Of a stretch of 64,000 bases of DNA, positions 9,418-18,956 are shown in pieces. Below the pieces are notes generated by a model. The model ran no database searches. It saw only the letters and a list, made by a program, of their open reading frames with translations, and was not told the DNA's origin. The stretch's first letter is position 1; each line of letters begins with the position of its first letter. Location: the NCBI RefSeq assembly GCF_012955605.1, contig NZ_CP052135.1, forward strand, positions 1,771,469-1,835,468. The letters run 5' to 3'. This DNA comes from Bacillus fonticola (GTDB lineage: Bacteria > Bacillota > Bacilli > Bacillales > JC228). Both the position numbers and the translations under genes were made by a program.

Positions 9418-9810
9418 CTACCTACCTCCTCGAATGACAGTTTGTAAACTTGTAAATTTCCCATTCAATCGATCTACCAATGCTTGGTAATAGATTTGGT
9501 TCTCCGCCATTTCCGCCATTTCTTTATCAACATCTACGCTATTTCCATTGTTAGCGTACTGCGTATTTTGTGCAGTAATGGTTGCTTGTCTAGAACTGGT
9601 AGAGACAGAAAACGGGATATGGCGCTGATTCGTTCTTTTGGCTTCTAGTGAACGTTCGGAATCATTTAGTACAGAGCGGAACGACACATCCTTCGCTTTA
9701 TAGTTAGGCGTGTCGATATTTGCTAAATTCTGTGAAATAGCTTGTTGCTTCGCGCCAGAATACGACAAACCTCGCTCCAAAGTAGTAATAGTTTCGGAAA
9801 ATAACTTCAT
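9418..9810 (-). CDS. flgB: Flagellar basal-body rod protein FlgB
   Basis: A proximal rod subunit and the first gene of the fla/che operon segment here. The sequence MKLFSETITTLERGLSYSGA, AISQNLANIDTPNYKAKDV and the C-terminal DVDKEMAEMAENQIYYQALV are typical. The frame is open for 20 more codons upstream, but the ATG at 9810 fits the family N-terminus and has AAGAGGTG 7 nt before it. That gives 130 aa. Upstream lies about 450 bp of AT-rich DNA and then a tandem repeat array separating it from codY. Confidence 0.96.
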   Translation of the reverse strand: MKLFSETITTLERGLSYSGAKQQAISQNLANIDTPNYKAKDVSFRSVLNDSERSLEAKRTNQRHIPFSVSTSSRQATITAQNTQYANNGNSVDVDKEMAEMAENQIYYQALVDRLNGKFTSLQTVIRGGR

Positions 9811-10260
9811 AATTTTACACCTCTTGTCATAAGGTTGTAATCTTCGAGTAAATAGGACAAATTTCAACATATTCCTAACTCTATTCTAATGATTACCTAA
9901 TGAGATGTCTATGTGAAACAGAGGAAAACATTAGAATCTATTGTACTATTTCTCTTATACTCCATAAGCACTATATATGTAGGGAAATTTAAATTTCCCA
10001 TGTCCAAAACACTAATTATTCTCCTTTTTCGTGGCTTTTTACCAAATTATCACTTTCAAAACTGCTACTTTAGGATGAATACAGTGACAGAACAGCTAAT
10101 TTACAGAATTCGTTGAGAAAATGAACTTTATGTCCGTCTCTGTCGAAAAAAGTTGAATCATTACAATGGATGAGAAATTCTTCCCGTTTATCGTATGTGG
10201 AAAGGAAAAATAAGGAAGGGATTTTACTAGATAGGTGAGAAGGTAGACTTCTGACACGGA
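9811..10260 (-). promoter_or_regulatory. AT-rich upstream region of the fla/che operon
   Basis: No credible gene lies here. The region between flgB and the repeat array must hold the promoter of the flagellar operon, because codY upstream ends in its own terminator. No good SigD-type site (TAAA, 15 bp, GCCGATAT) was seen. A perfect 18-bp palindrome sits at 9982-9999. Reading the minus strand, a TGGACA hexamer precedes it and TACATA follows it, 19 bp apart. This is a candidate only. Confidence 0.4.
9982..9999. promoter_or_regulatory. Perfect 18-bp palindrome upstream of flgB
   Basis: The sequence is GGGAAATTTAAATTTCCC, identical on both strands, about 170 bp before the flgB start. On the minus strand it fills the space between TGGACA (a near match to a -35 box) and TACATA (a possible -10), a 19-bp spacer. 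That placement resembles an operator inside a promoter. The binding protein is unknown. Confidence 0.45.
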
Positions 10261-10800
10261 TTTAAGAGCGTTAAGTCCGGGATAAGAGCGTTAATCCTGG
10301 GATAAGAGCGTTAATCCCGAGATAAGAGCGTTAATCCTGGGAGAAGAGCGTTAATTCTGGGATAAGAGCGTTAATCCCGGGATAAGAGCGTTAATTCTGG
10401 GATAAGAGCGTTAATCCTGGGATAAGAGCGTTAATCCTGGGATAAGAGCGTTAATTCTGGGATAAGAGCGTTAATCCCGGGATAAGAGCGTTAATCCCGA
10501 GATAAGAGCGTTAATTCTGGGATAAGAGCGTTAATCCTGGGATAAGAGCGTTAATCCCGGGATAAGAGCGTTAATTCTGGGATAAGAGCGTTAATCCTGG
10601 GATAAGAGCGTTAATCCCGGGATAAGAGCGTTAATCCTGGGATAAGAGCGTTAATCCCGAGATAAGAGCGTTAATTCTGGGATAAGAGCGTTAATCCTGG
10701 GATAAGAGCGTTAATCCTGGGATAAGAGCGTTAATTCTGGGATAAGAGCGTTAATCCCGGGATAAGAGCGTTAATCCCGGGATAAGAGCGTTAATCCGGT
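10261..10800. repeat. Tandem array A: 27 units of 20 bp between flgB and codY
   Basis: Twenty-seven direct units with exact 20-bp spacing; consensus GATAAGAGCGTTAATCCTGG. The first 15 bases hardly vary, while the last five occur in four discrete forms (TCTGG, CCTGG, CCCGG, CCCGA). The first unit (10261) and the last (10781) are degenerate, as at the edges of an array. Multi-unit blocks recur: units 7-11 and 21-25 show the same order of variants, and units 13-15 equal units 16-18, which points to block duplication. Both strands contain frequent stops, so it is not coding. There are no spacers of unique sequence. Confidence 0.95.
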
Positions 10801-10837
10801 CTGAGTGCACGAGGAGATTCACAAAGAAAATTTCACG

Positions 10838-10876
10838 AAATAAAGAGGCCTCACAAATTCAGTAAAGTGTGAGGCC
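10838..10876 (-). terminator. Rho-independent terminator of codY
   Basis: A perfect 9-bp stem, GGCCTCACA paired with TGTGAGGCC (10868-10876 and 10847-10855), 12-nt loop, followed on the minus strand by a T-rich tract (TCTTTATTT). It begins 12 bp after the codY stop and separates codY from the repeat array and the flagellar operon. Confidence 0.85.
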
Positions 10877-10887
10877 CCGCAGGATGG

Positions 10888-11667
10888 TTAAGGAGTTTTT
10901 AGTTTTTCAAGCTCTACAAGGAACTTATCGTTTAATACTTTAATGTACGTACCCTTCATACCAAGGGACCGCGATTCAATGACACCCGCACTTTCCAATT
11001 TCCGAAGTGCGTTCACGATCACAGAGCGTGTAATGCCCACGCGATCAGCGATCTTTGACGCAACGAGTAAGCCTTCTTTTCCGTTAAGCTCTTGGAAAAT
11101 ATGCTCGATCGCTTCTAATTCACTGTACGATAAAGAACTGATGGCCATTTGTACCACTGCCTTACTGCGCGCTGCTTCTTCAATTTCTTCTGTTTTTTCT
11201 CTCAGAATCTCCATACCAACAACAGTGGAGCCATACTCAGCTAAAATGAGATCATCGTCAGAGAAATCAACTTGAAGACGAGAAAGGACTAGAGTTCCTA
11301 GGCGCTCTCCTCCTCCAATAATTGGAACAATCGTCGTCAATCCATTTTCAAAAAGGTCGCGATTTTCTACAGGAAAGGCTGTATGCTCACTGAACACATC
11401 TAAATTCGCTGAAGTTACTTGGACATTGTGCAAATTGTGCGTATATGCTTCAGGAAATTGACGATCCTCTAGCATCTTTTTCATTCGTTCGTTTTCAATT
11501 TGTTGGTTAATGGCAAAGCCAAGCAGTTTTCCTCTTCGCGAAACGACAAACACGTTTGCTTCGATCGTCTCACAAAGCGTTTCACTCATTTCTTTGAAGT
11601 TTACAGGTCTACCTGCAGAGCGTTGAAGTAGTGCGTTAATTTTTCGAGTTTTTGATAACAAATCCAT
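10888..11667 (-). CDS. codY: GTP/branched-chain amino acid-sensing transcriptional repressor CodY
   Basis: CodY represses stationary-phase and nutrient-scavenging genes while GTP and isoleucine/valine are plentiful. The 259-residue protein opens [20 protein letters not shown] (the GAF ligand-binding domain follows). The C-terminal winged helix reads [20 protein letters not shown] with [20 protein letters not shown], nearly invariant in the family. AGGAGG precedes the ATG. It follows hslU, the normal xerC-hslV-hslU-codY order of Bacillus, and ends in its own terminator. Confidence 0.98.
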   Translation of the reverse strand: MDLLSKTRKINALLQRSAGRPVNFKEMSETLCETIEANVFVVSRRGKLLGFAINQQIENERMKKMLEDRQFPEAYTHNLHNVQVTSANLDVFSEHTAFPVENRDLFENGLTTIVPIIGGGERLGTLVLSRLQVDFSDDDLILAEYGSTVVGMEILREKTEEIEEAARSKAVVQMAISSLSYSELEAIEHIFQELNGKEGLLVASKIADRVGITRSVIVNALRKLESAGVIESRSLGMKGTYIKVLNDKFLVELEKLKTP

Positions 11668-11715
11668 TTCTACGTTTCCTCCTACGTATAGTACGATATC
11701 GTTTGCGGTTATCGC

Positions 11716-13125
11716 CTACAGGATAAACTGGCTCAAATCTTTGTCTTTCGAAATGGCTCCAAGTTTATCATCGACATATTGTGGTGTTACTTGTACAGAT
11801 CCCATTGAAATTTCAGGAGCTTCAAAGGAGACATCCTCTAAGAGCTTCTCCAAAATCGTGTGAAGACGACGCGCACCAATGTTATCTGTGTTTTGATTTA
11901 CTTCGTAAGCGATCTCTGCCATTCTACGAATAGCATCGTCAGAAAATTCAAGACGTATACCTTCTACTTCCAATAATGCTTCATATTGTTTCAAAAGAGC
12001 GTTGTCTGGTTCAACGAGTATGCGATAAAAATCCTCCACATTCAGTTTCTCTAATTCAACACGGATTGGGAATCGCCCCTGTAGTTCAGGAATGAGATCG
12101 CTAGGTTTTGCCGTGTGGAATGCGCCTGCAGCAACGAACAAAATGTGATCCGTTTTCACTTGGCCATATTTTGTCACAACAGTAGATCCTTCGACAACAG
12201 GTAGAATGTCACGTTGTACACCTTCCCGTGATACGTCTGCCGAAGAAGATCCTCCAGATTTACTAGCAATTTTATCAATTTCATCAATGAAGATCATACC
12301 CATTTGCTCAGCTCGATCGATGGCAAGGTGTGACACTTCATCCATATCGATTAACTTTTGCGCTTCTTCACTCGTTAAAATTTTACGCGCTTCCTTAACG
12401 GTTACTCTTTTCTTTTTCTGCTTCTTCGGCATGAAATTGCTAATTGCATCTTGCATGTTCATCCCCATCTGTTCCATACCCGAACCTTGCAACATATCAA
12501 ACATCGAGGCTTGCTGTTCTTCAATTTGGATGGTAACCGTCTCATTTTCCAAATCACCGAAAGCGAGTTTCTCTCGGATGATTTTTCTTCTTTCAGATAG
12601 GTTGAGTTCATCTTGTTTAGAAGAATTTTCTTCGTCGTCTTGTTGACCACCGAAAAACATCTCTAGTGGGTTTTTCATGTTCATCCCTTTTTTCTTAGAA
12701 GGGACTAAAATCTCAACCAGGCGTTGATTGGCCTGTTCCTCAGCTCTTGGTTGCACTTCAACCATCTGTTGTTCTTTGACGATACGAACGCTCGTTTCTA
12801 CAAGATCACGGACCATTGACTCGACGTCACGACCTACATAACCGACCTCTGTAAATTTCGTTGCTTCTACTTTTACAAAAGGGGCGCCGACTAATTTGGC
12901 AAGTCGTCTCGCAATCTCTGTCTTTCCGACTCCAGTCGGTCCGATCATCAAAATATTTTTCGGTACAATTTCATCTCGTAATGCTTCAGGAAGCTTGCTT
13001 CGACGGTAACGATTTCTAAGCGCTAACGCCACTGCTTTCTTTGCGTCGTTCTGACCAATGATGTATTGGTCCAGACGTTCTACGATTTGTCTCGGTGTGA
13101 GTTGAATCAGTGTATCGGTACTCAT
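11716..13125 (-). CDS. hslU: ATP-dependent protease ATPase subunit HslU (ClpY)
   Basis: The AAA+ unfoldase of the HslUV (ClpYQ, CodWX) protease. Walker A is GPTGVGKT at residues 62-69. Walker B is [10 protein letters not shown] near residue 275. Between them is the intermediate domain with its Gln/Met-rich stretch. The C-terminus ([20 protein letters not shown], ending LSQFIL) fits the tail that docks into HslV. Length is 469 aa. It starts 17 bp after hslV. Confidence 0.98.
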   Translation of the reverse strand: MSTDTLIQLTPRQIVERLDQYIIGQNDAKKAVALALRNRYRRSKLPEALRDEIVPKNILMIGPTGVGKTEIARRLAKLVGAPFVKVEATKFTEVGYVGRDVESMVRDLVETSVRIVKEQQMVEVQPRAEEQANQRLVEILVPSKKKGMNMKNPLEMFFGGQQDDEENSSKQDELNLSERRKIIREKLAFGDLENETVTIQIEEQQASMFDMLQGSGMEQMGMNMQDAISNFMPKKQKKKRVTVKEARKILTSEEAQKLIDMDEVSHLAIDRAEQMGMIFIDEIDKIASKSGGSSSADVSREGVQRDILPVVEGSTVVTKYGQVKTDHILFVAAGAFHTAKPSDLIPELQGRFPIRVELEKLNVEDFYRILVEPDNALLKQYEALLEVEGIRLEFSDDAIRRMAEIAYEVNQNTDNIGARRLHTILEKLLEDVSFEAPEISMGSVQVTPQYVDDKLGAISKDKDLSQFIL

Positions 13126-13142
13126 ATTGTCCTATTCCCTCC

Positions 13143-13685
13143 TCATAACTCTTCAACGATGATTTGGTCATTCGTATATACACAAATTTCACTCGCAACT
13201 GTTAAAGCAGCCTTTGCTAGTTCCGCGGCAGATAGATCTTGTGAGCCAAAGCGCTTTAATGCTCTACCTGCTGATAGTGCGTAGTTTCCACCAGAACCAA
13301 TGGCTAATATGCCATCCTCAGGTTCAATCACTTCCCCTGTTCCAGATACGAGTAGCATGGAATCTCTATTCACAACAATAAGCATCGCCTCGAGCTTCCG
13401 AAGAACTTTATCGCTTCGCCACTCTTTAGCCAGTTCTACAGCAGCTCGTTGTAAATTCCCATTAAACTCCTCGAGCTTCCCTTCAAACTTTTCAAAAAGG
13501 GTAAACGCATCTGCTACACTTCCTGCAAAGCCAGCGAGTACTTGACCACCAAATAACTTGCGAACTTTCCTTGCTGTATGCTTCATCACGACTGCGTTTC
13601 CAAATGTAACTTGTCCATCTCCTGCCATCGCACATTGTCCGTTGTGCTGCACAGCAAAAATTGTCGTTGCGTGAAATTGACTCAT
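13143..13685 (-). CDS. hslV: ATP-dependent protease catalytic subunit HslV (ClpQ/CodW)
   Basis: The peptidase ring of HslUV. The sequence begins [20 protein letters not shown] and contains [15 protein letters not shown] and [24 protein letters not shown] family blocks. The start ATG at 13685 has AGGAGG 6 nt upstream. The N-terminus has the short extension (MSxFH before ATTI) seen in B. subtilis CodW, which has been described as an N-terminal serine rather than threonine protease; the serine at position 2 is kept here. Length is 180 aa. Confidence 0.96.
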   Translation of the reverse strand: MSQFHATTIFAVQHNGQCAMAGDGQVTFGNAVVMKHTARKVRKLFGGQVLAGFAGSVADAFTLFEKFEGKLEEFNGNLQRAAVELAKEWRSDKVLRKLEAMLIVVNRDSMLLVSGTGEVIEPEDGILAIGSGGNYALSAGRALKRFGSQDLSAAELAKAALTVASEICVYTNDQIIVEEL

Positions 13686-13731
13686 TCTTTTCCTCCTGTC
13701 TCTAGGCAAAGATTTGTGATATTCTCATACA

Positions 13732-14628
13732 TTACGCTCTTGGATGGTGCTTCATGTATGTTTTCCGCAAATGGTCTTTCGTTACATGTGTATACACTTG
13801 GGTTGAGGAGAGATGACTGTGTCCTAATAATTCTTGAACCGTTCTTAAGTCGGCTCCCCCGTTTAGCAAATGTGTCGCAAATGTATGTCGTAGCATGTGG
13901 GGGTGGATTGACCCTCCAGAAACTGCTTGTTGAACAGCTGTTTGTAGTATGTATCGAATGCCGCGCGCTGTTAATGAGCCCCCTTTACCATTTAAAAAAA
14001 GAGATTCTATCTCAGCTCTTCCTTTTTGTAGTAGGTGAGGACGACTTTCGATCAAGTAAGCTTGAAGCGCTTCTTTTGCGTAGCGACCGAATGGGACGTA
14101 CCGTTCTTTACCACCCTTTCCCTTTACAAATACCGTATCATACGTAAAGTCGACATCTTGCAAGCGTATATTGGCGCATTCTTGTACACGTAGCCCAGAA
14201 GCATATAACAATTCCACGATGGCACGATTGCGAACGCCTAATTCATTGTCCAGCGGAAGTGCCTGCAAAAGCTGCTCCATCTCTTCCTCGTATAAAAAAC
14301 GCGGAAGTGTCTGGTCTCGCTTCGGAAGTGGAATGTTCTCAAATGGGTTGTTTGCAGTTGTCTCTTCTCGAACTAGAAAAGAAAAGAATGTTCGTAAGCA
14401 AGATAACTTTCGCTTGACGCTAGCAGGTTGAAATCCTTGTTCGATAAGGAAAACGACATATAAGCGAGCAGTCAGTGTATCCACATCACAGAAAGCCTTC
14501 ACCTGTTCTTGCTGAAGAAAAAGAGCAAAGTGGTGAAGGTCTTTACTATAATGAAGTACTGTATGTTCTGCAAGCTGCCGTTCGATTCGTATGTGTTGAT
14601 GAAAAGCGTCTATATGCTTTTGTAGCAT
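13732..14628 (-). CDS. xerC: Tyrosine recombinase XerC (CodV)
   Basis: With XerD this enzyme resolves chromosome dimers at dif. The 298-residue protein has the N-terminal SAM-like DNA-binding domain and the catalytic domain. Active-site residues are visible: R in LLYASGLRVQE (about 150), H-x-x-R in HMLRHTFATH (244-247), H in LLGHS (about 270) and the nucleophile Y in STQVYTHV (about 279). The ribosome site is weak. Its place upstream of hslV matches codV in B. subtilis. Confidence 0.96.
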   Translation of the reverse strand: MLQKHIDAFHQHIRIERQLAEHTVLHYSKDLHHFALFLQQEQVKAFCDVDTLTARLYVVFLIEQGFQPASVKRKLSCLRTFFSFLVREETTANNPFENIPLPKRDQTLPRFLYEEEMEQLLQALPLDNELGVRNRAIVELLYASGLRVQECANIRLQDVDFTYDTVFVKGKGGKERYVPFGRYAKEALQAYLIESRPHLLQKGRAEIESLFLNGKGGSLTARGIRYILQTAVQQAVSGGSIHPHMLRHTFATHLLNGGADLRTVQELLGHSHLSSTQVYTHVTKDHLRKTYMKHHPRA

Positions 14629-14761
14629 GACGTCACATCCCTATCCATAAGAGGAAGTTCAAAAGTCCGGGAAAAAGAATTGTCTGATTTCTCGGCTCTT
14701 TTTGAACACGCATGATAAGCTTTTACAGAATACCATAATCTATTTGTAGATGCAATGAACT

Positions 14762-16072
14762 TTACAATATTTTCACAAAGTTCTGAATCGTCTCGATTGC
14801 GCGTGTGGCGTGAGCTTCGTTGCGTTCTTGCTTTCTTTTGATCTTCGACGGTAACTCAGGGAACAGGCCAAAATTTGCATTCATCGGTTGAAAGTTGTTA
14901 ACATCAGCCTCTGTAATGTAACGGGCCATACTGCCGATCGCCGTTTCATGTGGGAAAGAAACGGTTTCCTTTCCTTGCGCAAGTCTACTTGCATTAATTC
15001 CAGCGATTAAACCGCTTGCTGCCGATTCGACGTACCCTTCAACACCCGTCATTTGTCCTGCGAAGAACAGCGTCTCTCTATTTTTCGTCTGGTATGTTGA
15101 ACGCAAGAGATTTGGCGAGTTTAAAAATGTATTTCTGTGCATGACTCCGTACCGAACAATTTCAGCTTGCTCGAGTCCAGGAATTTTCTTTAACACTTCT
15201 TTTTGGGGTCCCCATTTCAAATGGGTTTGGAAGCCGACAATATTATAAAGAGTTCCAGCCGCATCATCTTGTCTTAACTGGACAACCGCAAACGGACGCT
15301 TTCCGGTTTTAGGATCTTCTAATCCAACCGGCTTCATCGGCCCAAAGAGAAGCGTTTTCTTACCACGCTCCGCCATCACTTCTACAGGCATACACCCTTC
15401 AAAAAAGATTTCCTTTTCGAACTCTTTAAGTGGTACTGTTTCTGCAGAAATTAACGCTTCGTAAAACGCGTCGAACTCCTCTTCTGTCATCGGACAATTT
15501 AGGTACGCGGCTTCTCCCTTGTCGTAACGAGACTTTAAGTACACCTTGTCCATGTCAATGCTGTCTTTTTCGATAATAGGAGCTGCCGCATCGTAAAAGT
15601 ACAGGTGGTCTTCTCCTGACAAATGCTGAATGTCTTTAGACAATGATTCGGTTGTTAGCGGTCCAGTCGCTATAATCACGATATCATCTTCTGGAATCGC
15701 GTTCACTTCCTCAGTGACTACTTCCACGTTAGGGTGTGCTTTCACGGCTTCCGTTACGTACCCACTAAATTCATGGCGGTCTACCGCGAGAGCACCACCC
15801 GCTGGAACACTCGCTTTGTCCGCAGCTTGAATAATGACAGAATCTAACTTGCGCATTTCTTCTTTTAGCACACCAACAGCGTTCGTTAATGCGTTAGCAC
15901 GCAACGAGTTCGAGCAAACGAGCTCCGCAAATTTGTCTGTATGGTGGGCAGGCGTTTGCTTAGTCGGTCGCATTTCGTATAGCCTTACGTTCACTCCACG
16001 TTTAGCAAGTTGCCAGGTCGCTTCACTTCCGGCAAGACCAGCACCCACAACGTGAACTACAGGTGATGACAT
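14762..16072 (-). CDS. trmFO: FAD/folate-dependent tRNA (uracil-54) methyltransferase TrmFO
   Basis: TrmFO (formerly Gid) makes m5U54 in the T-loop of tRNA using methylene-tetrahydrofolate. The FAD dinucleotide motif [19 protein letters not shown] lies at the N-terminus. [20 protein letters not shown] and the C-terminal [19 protein letters not shown] are strong family markers. Length is 436 aa. AAAGGAGG precedes the ATG at 16072. In Bacillus it lies between topA and xerC, as here, although a 556-bp gap with a repeat array separates it from topA. Confidence 0.97.
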   Translation of the reverse strand: MSSPVVHVVGAGLAGSEATWQLAKRGVNVRLYEMRPTKQTPAHHTDKFAELVCSNSLRANALTNAVGVLKEEMRKLDSVIIQAADKASVPAGGALAVDRHEFSGYVTEAVKAHPNVEVVTEEVNAIPEDDIVIIATGPLTTESLSKDIQHLSGEDHLYFYDAAAPIIEKDSIDMDKVYLKSRYDKGEAAYLNCPMTEEEFDAFYEALISAETVPLKEFEKEIFFEGCMPVEVMAERGKKTLLFGPMKPVGLEDPKTGKRPFAVVQLRQDDAAGTLYNIVGFQTHLKWGPQKEVLKKIPGLEQAEIVRYGVMHRNTFLNSPNLLRSTYQTKNRETLFFAGQMTGVEGYVESAASGLIAGINASRLAQGKETVSFPHETAIGSMARYITEADVNNFQPMNANFGLFPELPSKIKRKQERNEAHATRAIETIQNFVKIL

Positions 16073-16326
16073 GTGTGTATTTCCTCCTTTTGTTCGTACA
16101 GTTACGTATTTTCCGGATGACGCGTTTATTAGAAAGTTGCTTTATGAGTTGTCAATAGACTTCGACCATGTGTCAACCATTTTGAAACCCCAGTATGCTT
16201 AGCATTTTACACGAGAGTATTTGGGAAAGAAAGCAAAGACTTTGTGAATGTTTTGACGGGGTAGTGATGGGAAAACTTTTTTGAGTGGAATGGTAAGGAA
16301 GGACTACACTTTTTTCTGCGGTGTTT

Positions 16327-16372
16327 CCCTATTGCTGTGCCCCTAACAAGATTCGGGAGCACAGCAATAGGG
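16327..16372. repeat. Long perfect inverted repeat between topA and trmFO
   Basis: CCCTATTGCTGTGC (16327-16340) and its exact complement (16359-16372) form a 14-bp stem around an 18-nt loop. Neither side is followed by a run of T, so it does not look like a standard terminator. The rest of the 16073-16411 gap shows no gene. Confidence 0.8.
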
Positions 16373-16411
16373 CGAATGGAAACTAATGGAGCAGCGAATA
16401 CGGAGATTCGG

Positions 16412-16606
16412 GCCTGAGCGCGGATATCTGGATATCTGGTCCTAAGCAAGGATTTCTCGGCCTAAACGCGGAATTTTGACCCTGAGCGCGGATCCTGACC
16501 CTAAGCTCGGATATCTCCACCCTAAACGCGGAGATTTCCACCCTAAGCTCGGATATCTCCACCCTAAAGGCATATATTTCCAGCCTAAACGCGGATTTCC
16601 GTTCCA
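16412..16606. repeat. Degenerate tandem array E: about 9 units of 19-28 bp, mostly 20-21
   Basis: Units begin CCTAA or CCTGA, for example CCTAAGCTCGGATATCTCCA and CCTAAACGCGGATTTCC. Spacing is mostly 20-21 bp, with one 19-bp and one longer unit of about 28 bp. It lies just after the topA stop. The consensus CCTRA-x-CGCGGATAT-x-TCC is recognisably the same as the unit of the large array at 26.4 kb. A 75-codon frame across it is only the repeat read in three phases. Confidence 0.85.
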
Positions 16607-16628
16607 TCACTTCATATCCGATTCCGGA

Positions 16629-18698
16629 CTAGCTCTGTTTTTCTTCTTTATAATCGCAAGAAACACATTGAATTTGTTTCCCTTTTTTCAATTTCTTTTC
16701 AACGAGCAACCCTTCACATTTTGGACAAGGTCTGTTTAGTGGCAAGTCCCACGAGAGGAAATCGCATTCAGGGTAGCGATCACATCCGTAAAAAATGCGT
16801 CGCTTTTTACTTTTTCTCTCAACAATTTGTCCTTTTTCACACTTCGGACACGTCACGCCAACTTCTTTCACGATCGGTTTTGTATTTCGACAATCTGGGA
16901 AGTTGCTACACGCCATAAATTTCCCGTATCTACCCATTTTAATAACCATTGGAGATGAGCATTTCTCACAATCCTCTCCAGCTGGTTCATCCCGAATTTC
17001 TACCTGTTCCATCTCTTGTTCTGCTTTTTCGAGGCTTTTCTCAAACGTTTTGTAAAACGCGTCAATGATCTTCACCCAATCGACGTTTCCCGATTCTACT
17101 TCATCCAAGTTTTTCTCCATGTAAGCCGTAAACTCCACATCAAGAATCTCTGGGAAAAAGTCTACAATCAATTGCAAAACAATCTCACCAAGTTCCGTTG
17201 GGATGAAGCGTTTGTTGTCTAGCCCAACGTAGCCACGACGTTGGATCGTGTCTAACGTTGGTGCGTAGGTGGAAGGTCTCCCGATACCAAGCTCCTCTAA
17301 CGTCTTCACAAGGCGAGCTTCTGTGTAACGTGGAGGCGGTTGTGTGAAGTGTTGCTTGTCTTCTAGCGCTTGCTTTTTCACGACATCGCCATTTTTCAAT
17401 TCAGGCAAGCGGTTTTCTTTTTCTTCTTTCCCATCGTCGTTTCCTTCTACGTACAGCTTCATAAACCCTGGAAACTTCACTTGGGAGCCGTTCGCGCGGA
17501 ACGTAACAGGACCATTTTGCAAATCAATGGCTACCGTATCCAAAATTGCTGAAGCCATTTGGCTGGCGACAAAACGTTCCCAAATGAGCTTATACAAACG
17601 AAATTGATCACGAGATACGTGCGCTTTAATCGTACTTGGTTCACGAAGCGTGCTCGTTGGGCGAATTGCTTCGTGGGCATCTTGACCCTTTTGTTTTTGC
17701 GGAGCAGACGATTTTCCAGTGTATTCTTTTCCGTATTCATTTGTAATGTACTCAGAAGCTTCCGTCTGGGCAACAGGTGAGACACGTGTGGAGTCTGTAC
17801 GCATGTAAGTAATGAGACCCGTCGTGCCAGAGGAACCTACTTCAATCCCTTCATAGAGCTGCTGGGCGAGCATCATTGTTTTTTTGGCACGGAAATTTAA
17901 TTTTCGTGCTGCTTCCTGTTGTAAAGAAGACGTCGTAAACGGTGGTGCTGGATTGCGACGACGTTCTTTTTTCGTTACGTTAGCAATTTCAAATTTGTCA
18001 CCTTTAAGCTTTGACAGCACATTTTTCACGTCTTCTTCTGTAGAGAGAGCCGCTTTTTTGCCATTCAAACCATGAAACCTCGCTTGGAACGTTTGCTTGC
18101 CTTTGACGAAGTCTCCTTCAATCGTCCAGTATTCTTCCGGTATAAATTTCTTAACTTCGTTCTCTCGATCAATCACGAGACGGAGTGCAACAGATTGAAC
18201 ACGTCCTGCGCTTAATCCCTTTTTCACTTTCTTCCATAGTAAAGGGCTAATGTTATATCCGACGAGTCTATCCAATATCCGTCTTGCTTGTTGCGCATCG
18301 ACAAGATCCTTATTAATGGAGCGTGGGTTCTTGAAAGACTCTTTAATCGCTTCTTTCGTAATTTCGTTGAAGACGACACGACAATCGGATGTTGTGTCGA
18401 CATCTAAGCTATGTGCTAAGTGCCACGCAATCGCTTCCCCTTCTCTGTCGGGGTCAGCCGCGAGATAAACGCGTTTAGCTTTTTTAGCAGCCGTCTTCAG
18501 CTCTTTTAATACAGGACCTTTTCCACGAATTGTAATGTATTTTGGTTCAAAGTCTTTTTCAACGTCCACGCCCATTTGACTTTTCGGCAAGTCGCGAACA
18601 TGTCCCATAGATGCTTTTACTTTATATTTTTTTCCTAAATATCGTTCGATCGTTTTAGCCTTTGCTGGCGACTCTACGATGACGAGATAATCTGACAT
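16629..18698 (-). CDS. topA: DNA topoisomerase I
   Basis: Type IA topoisomerase that relaxes negative supercoils. The Toprim domain begins [20 protein letters not shown] and includes [14 protein letters not shown]. The active-site tyrosine is in [12 protein letters not shown] (Tyr298 from this start). Three zinc ribbons end the protein ([31 protein letters not shown] and [10 protein letters not shown]). Length is 689 aa. The frame is open 20 codons further upstream, but ATG 18698 has AAGGAGG 9 nt before it. Confidence 0.98.
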   Translation of the reverse strand: MSDYLVIVESPAKAKTIERYLGKKYKVKASMGHVRDLPKSQMGVDVEKDFEPKYITIRGKGPVLKELKTAAKKAKRVYLAADPDREGEAIAWHLAHSLDVDTTSDCRVVFNEITKEAIKESFKNPRSINKDLVDAQQARRILDRLVGYNISPLLWKKVKKGLSAGRVQSVALRLVIDRENEVKKFIPEEYWTIEGDFVKGKQTFQARFHGLNGKKAALSTEEDVKNVLSKLKGDKFEIANVTKKERRRNPAPPFTTSSLQQEAARKLNFRAKKTMMLAQQLYEGIEVGSSGTTGLITYMRTDSTRVSPVAQTEASEYITNEYGKEYTGKSSAPQKQKGQDAHEAIRPTSTLREPSTIKAHVSRDQFRLYKLIWERFVASQMASAILDTVAIDLQNGPVTFRANGSQVKFPGFMKLYVEGNDDGKEEKENRLPELKNGDVVKKQALEDKQHFTQPPPRYTEARLVKTLEELGIGRPSTYAPTLDTIQRRGYVGLDNKRFIPTELGEIVLQLIVDFFPEILDVEFTAYMEKNLDEVESGNVDWVKIIDAFYKTFEKSLEKAEQEMEQVEIRDEPAGEDCEKCSSPMVIKMGRYGKFMACSNFPDCRNTKPIVKEVGVTCPKCEKGQIVERKSKKRRIFYGCDRYPECDFLSWDLPLNRPCPKCEGLLVEKKLKKGKQIQCVSCDYKEEKQS

Positions 18699-18831
18699 AC
18701 GTGATGTCCTCCTTAGAGGTGTTTCTCTAGATTCAACTATACAGGACGCACAGTCCATAACTTTTTCGTGATATAAAAAGAAAATCCTTCTTTATTTACC
18801 GTGTTTCTACATTCTTCCCAAAACTTCCTCC

Positions 18832-18861
18832 ATCATAAAGACAGAATGAATGATTTGTCAA
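18832..18861 (-). promoter_or_regulatory. SigA-type promoter of topA
   Basis: On the minus strand TTGACA (18856-18861) and TATGAT (18832-18837) are separated by 18 bp. This would start transcription near 18825, leaving a leader of about 125 nt before the topA start. It lies in the 258-bp gap downstream of dprA, so topA can be transcribed on its own. Confidence 0.7.
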
Positions 18862-18956
18862 CGCAGGAAGTATTGTTGGCGATTATTCGTTTTGCACTAC
18901 ACTCTTTTGCGTAATGTATACCATCTTCTCCTGTTTTGCAAACTGCACTCCTCTTC

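Noticed and set aside
10261..10800. CRISPR array
   Set aside because: Units are contiguous 20-bp direct repeats with no unique spacers, and no cas genes are in the window. The same holds for the other arrays.
16383..16610. A 75-codon gene between topA and trmFO
   Set aside because: The frame consists of array E read in three phases (repeating EISELRV-type segments) with no ribosome site.
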